DNA of 5,734 nucleotides, taken from an uncultured Gemmatimonadota bacterium (GTDB lineage: Bacteria; Gemmatimonadota; Gemmatimonadetes; Gemmatimonadales; GWC2-71-9). Location of the stretch: positions 1 through 5,734 of the forward strand of contig CAJVYZ010000211.1 in assembly GCA_913009915.1 (NCBI GenBank). The letters run 5' to 3'. Positions 5,722 through 5,734 of this stretch are shown here, piece by piece. A model generated the notes under the pieces. The model had not been told where the DNA came from. It ran no database searches and was given only the letters and a program-made list of their open reading frames with translations. Both the position numbers and the translations under genes were made by a program. Each line of letters opens with the position of its first letter. The first letter of the stretch is position 1.

Positions 5722-5734
5722 GGCTACCACGTGG

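Noticed and set aside
5131..5730. 199-codon frame extending the ubiquitin-like protein upstream
   Set aside because: The part before 5391 is a shadow of the 90-aa gene. The Shine-Dalgarno at 5400-5405 and the ATGA overlap place the start at 5391.
5727..5734. CCACGTGG palindrome at the right edge
   Set aside because: It is a perfect 8-bp palindrome upstream of the operon and could be an operator half, but it is at the very end of the window and too short to judge.

Overview
This is a GC-rich bacterial fragment whose first 82 bases are not biological. Positions 49-82 match the Illumina TruSeq index-side (Read 2) adapter exactly. Positions 17-40 are an error-containing P7 flow-cell sequence, and 41-48 fit an 8-nt index slot. 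The genome sequence therefore starts at about 83, and the gene there is cut by the adapter, not by biology. The high GC content, the tightly overlapping genes and the overall protein style suggest an uncultivated soil- or sediment-type bacterium. Gemmatimonadota is a reasonable guess but is not proven by anything here.

All real genes lie on the minus strand, so transcription runs from right to left. From the right edge: a putative promoter -10 box (5716-5721); a 90-aa protein of unknown function (5660-5388); an 86-aa protein that looks like a ubiquitin-type beta-grasp fold without a C-terminal GlyGly (5391-5131); an 87-aa two-helix membrane hairpin with a charged cytoplasmic tail (5116-4853); a class II-type histone-deacetylase-family zinc hydrolase (4856-3966); a dipeptide (L-Ala-D/L-Glu type) epimerase of the enolase superfamily (3931-2918); and the replication-restart helicase PriA (2921-501). 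Three of the five junctions are 4-bp ATGA stop/start overlaps, and another gap is only 14 bp, so this reads as one translationally coupled operon. After a 173-bp gap made largely of short tandem repeats comes the adapter-truncated start of a TIGR00300 (LOR/SDH-like) protein, apparently with its own leaderless-type promoter.

PriA restarts stalled replication forks and the epimerase probably recycles murein peptides. These are housekeeping roles. The four genes upstream (unknown, ubiquitin-like, membrane hairpin, deacetylase) form a compact unit with no assigned joint function and are the most interesting biology here. Nothing in the window (no E1, E2, JAB protease, nuclease or transposase) shows that they form a conjugation or defence system.

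Non-coding space is scarce and repeat-rich. A 7-bp array (CGTAGGG unit) fills most of the gap before the epimerase start codon and forms a canonical G-quadruplex motif. An 8-bp array after priA has a closely related unit on the opposite strand, and a separate 9-bp array lies next to it. I found no tRNA, rRNA, CRISPR array, insertion sequence or convincing intrinsic terminator.
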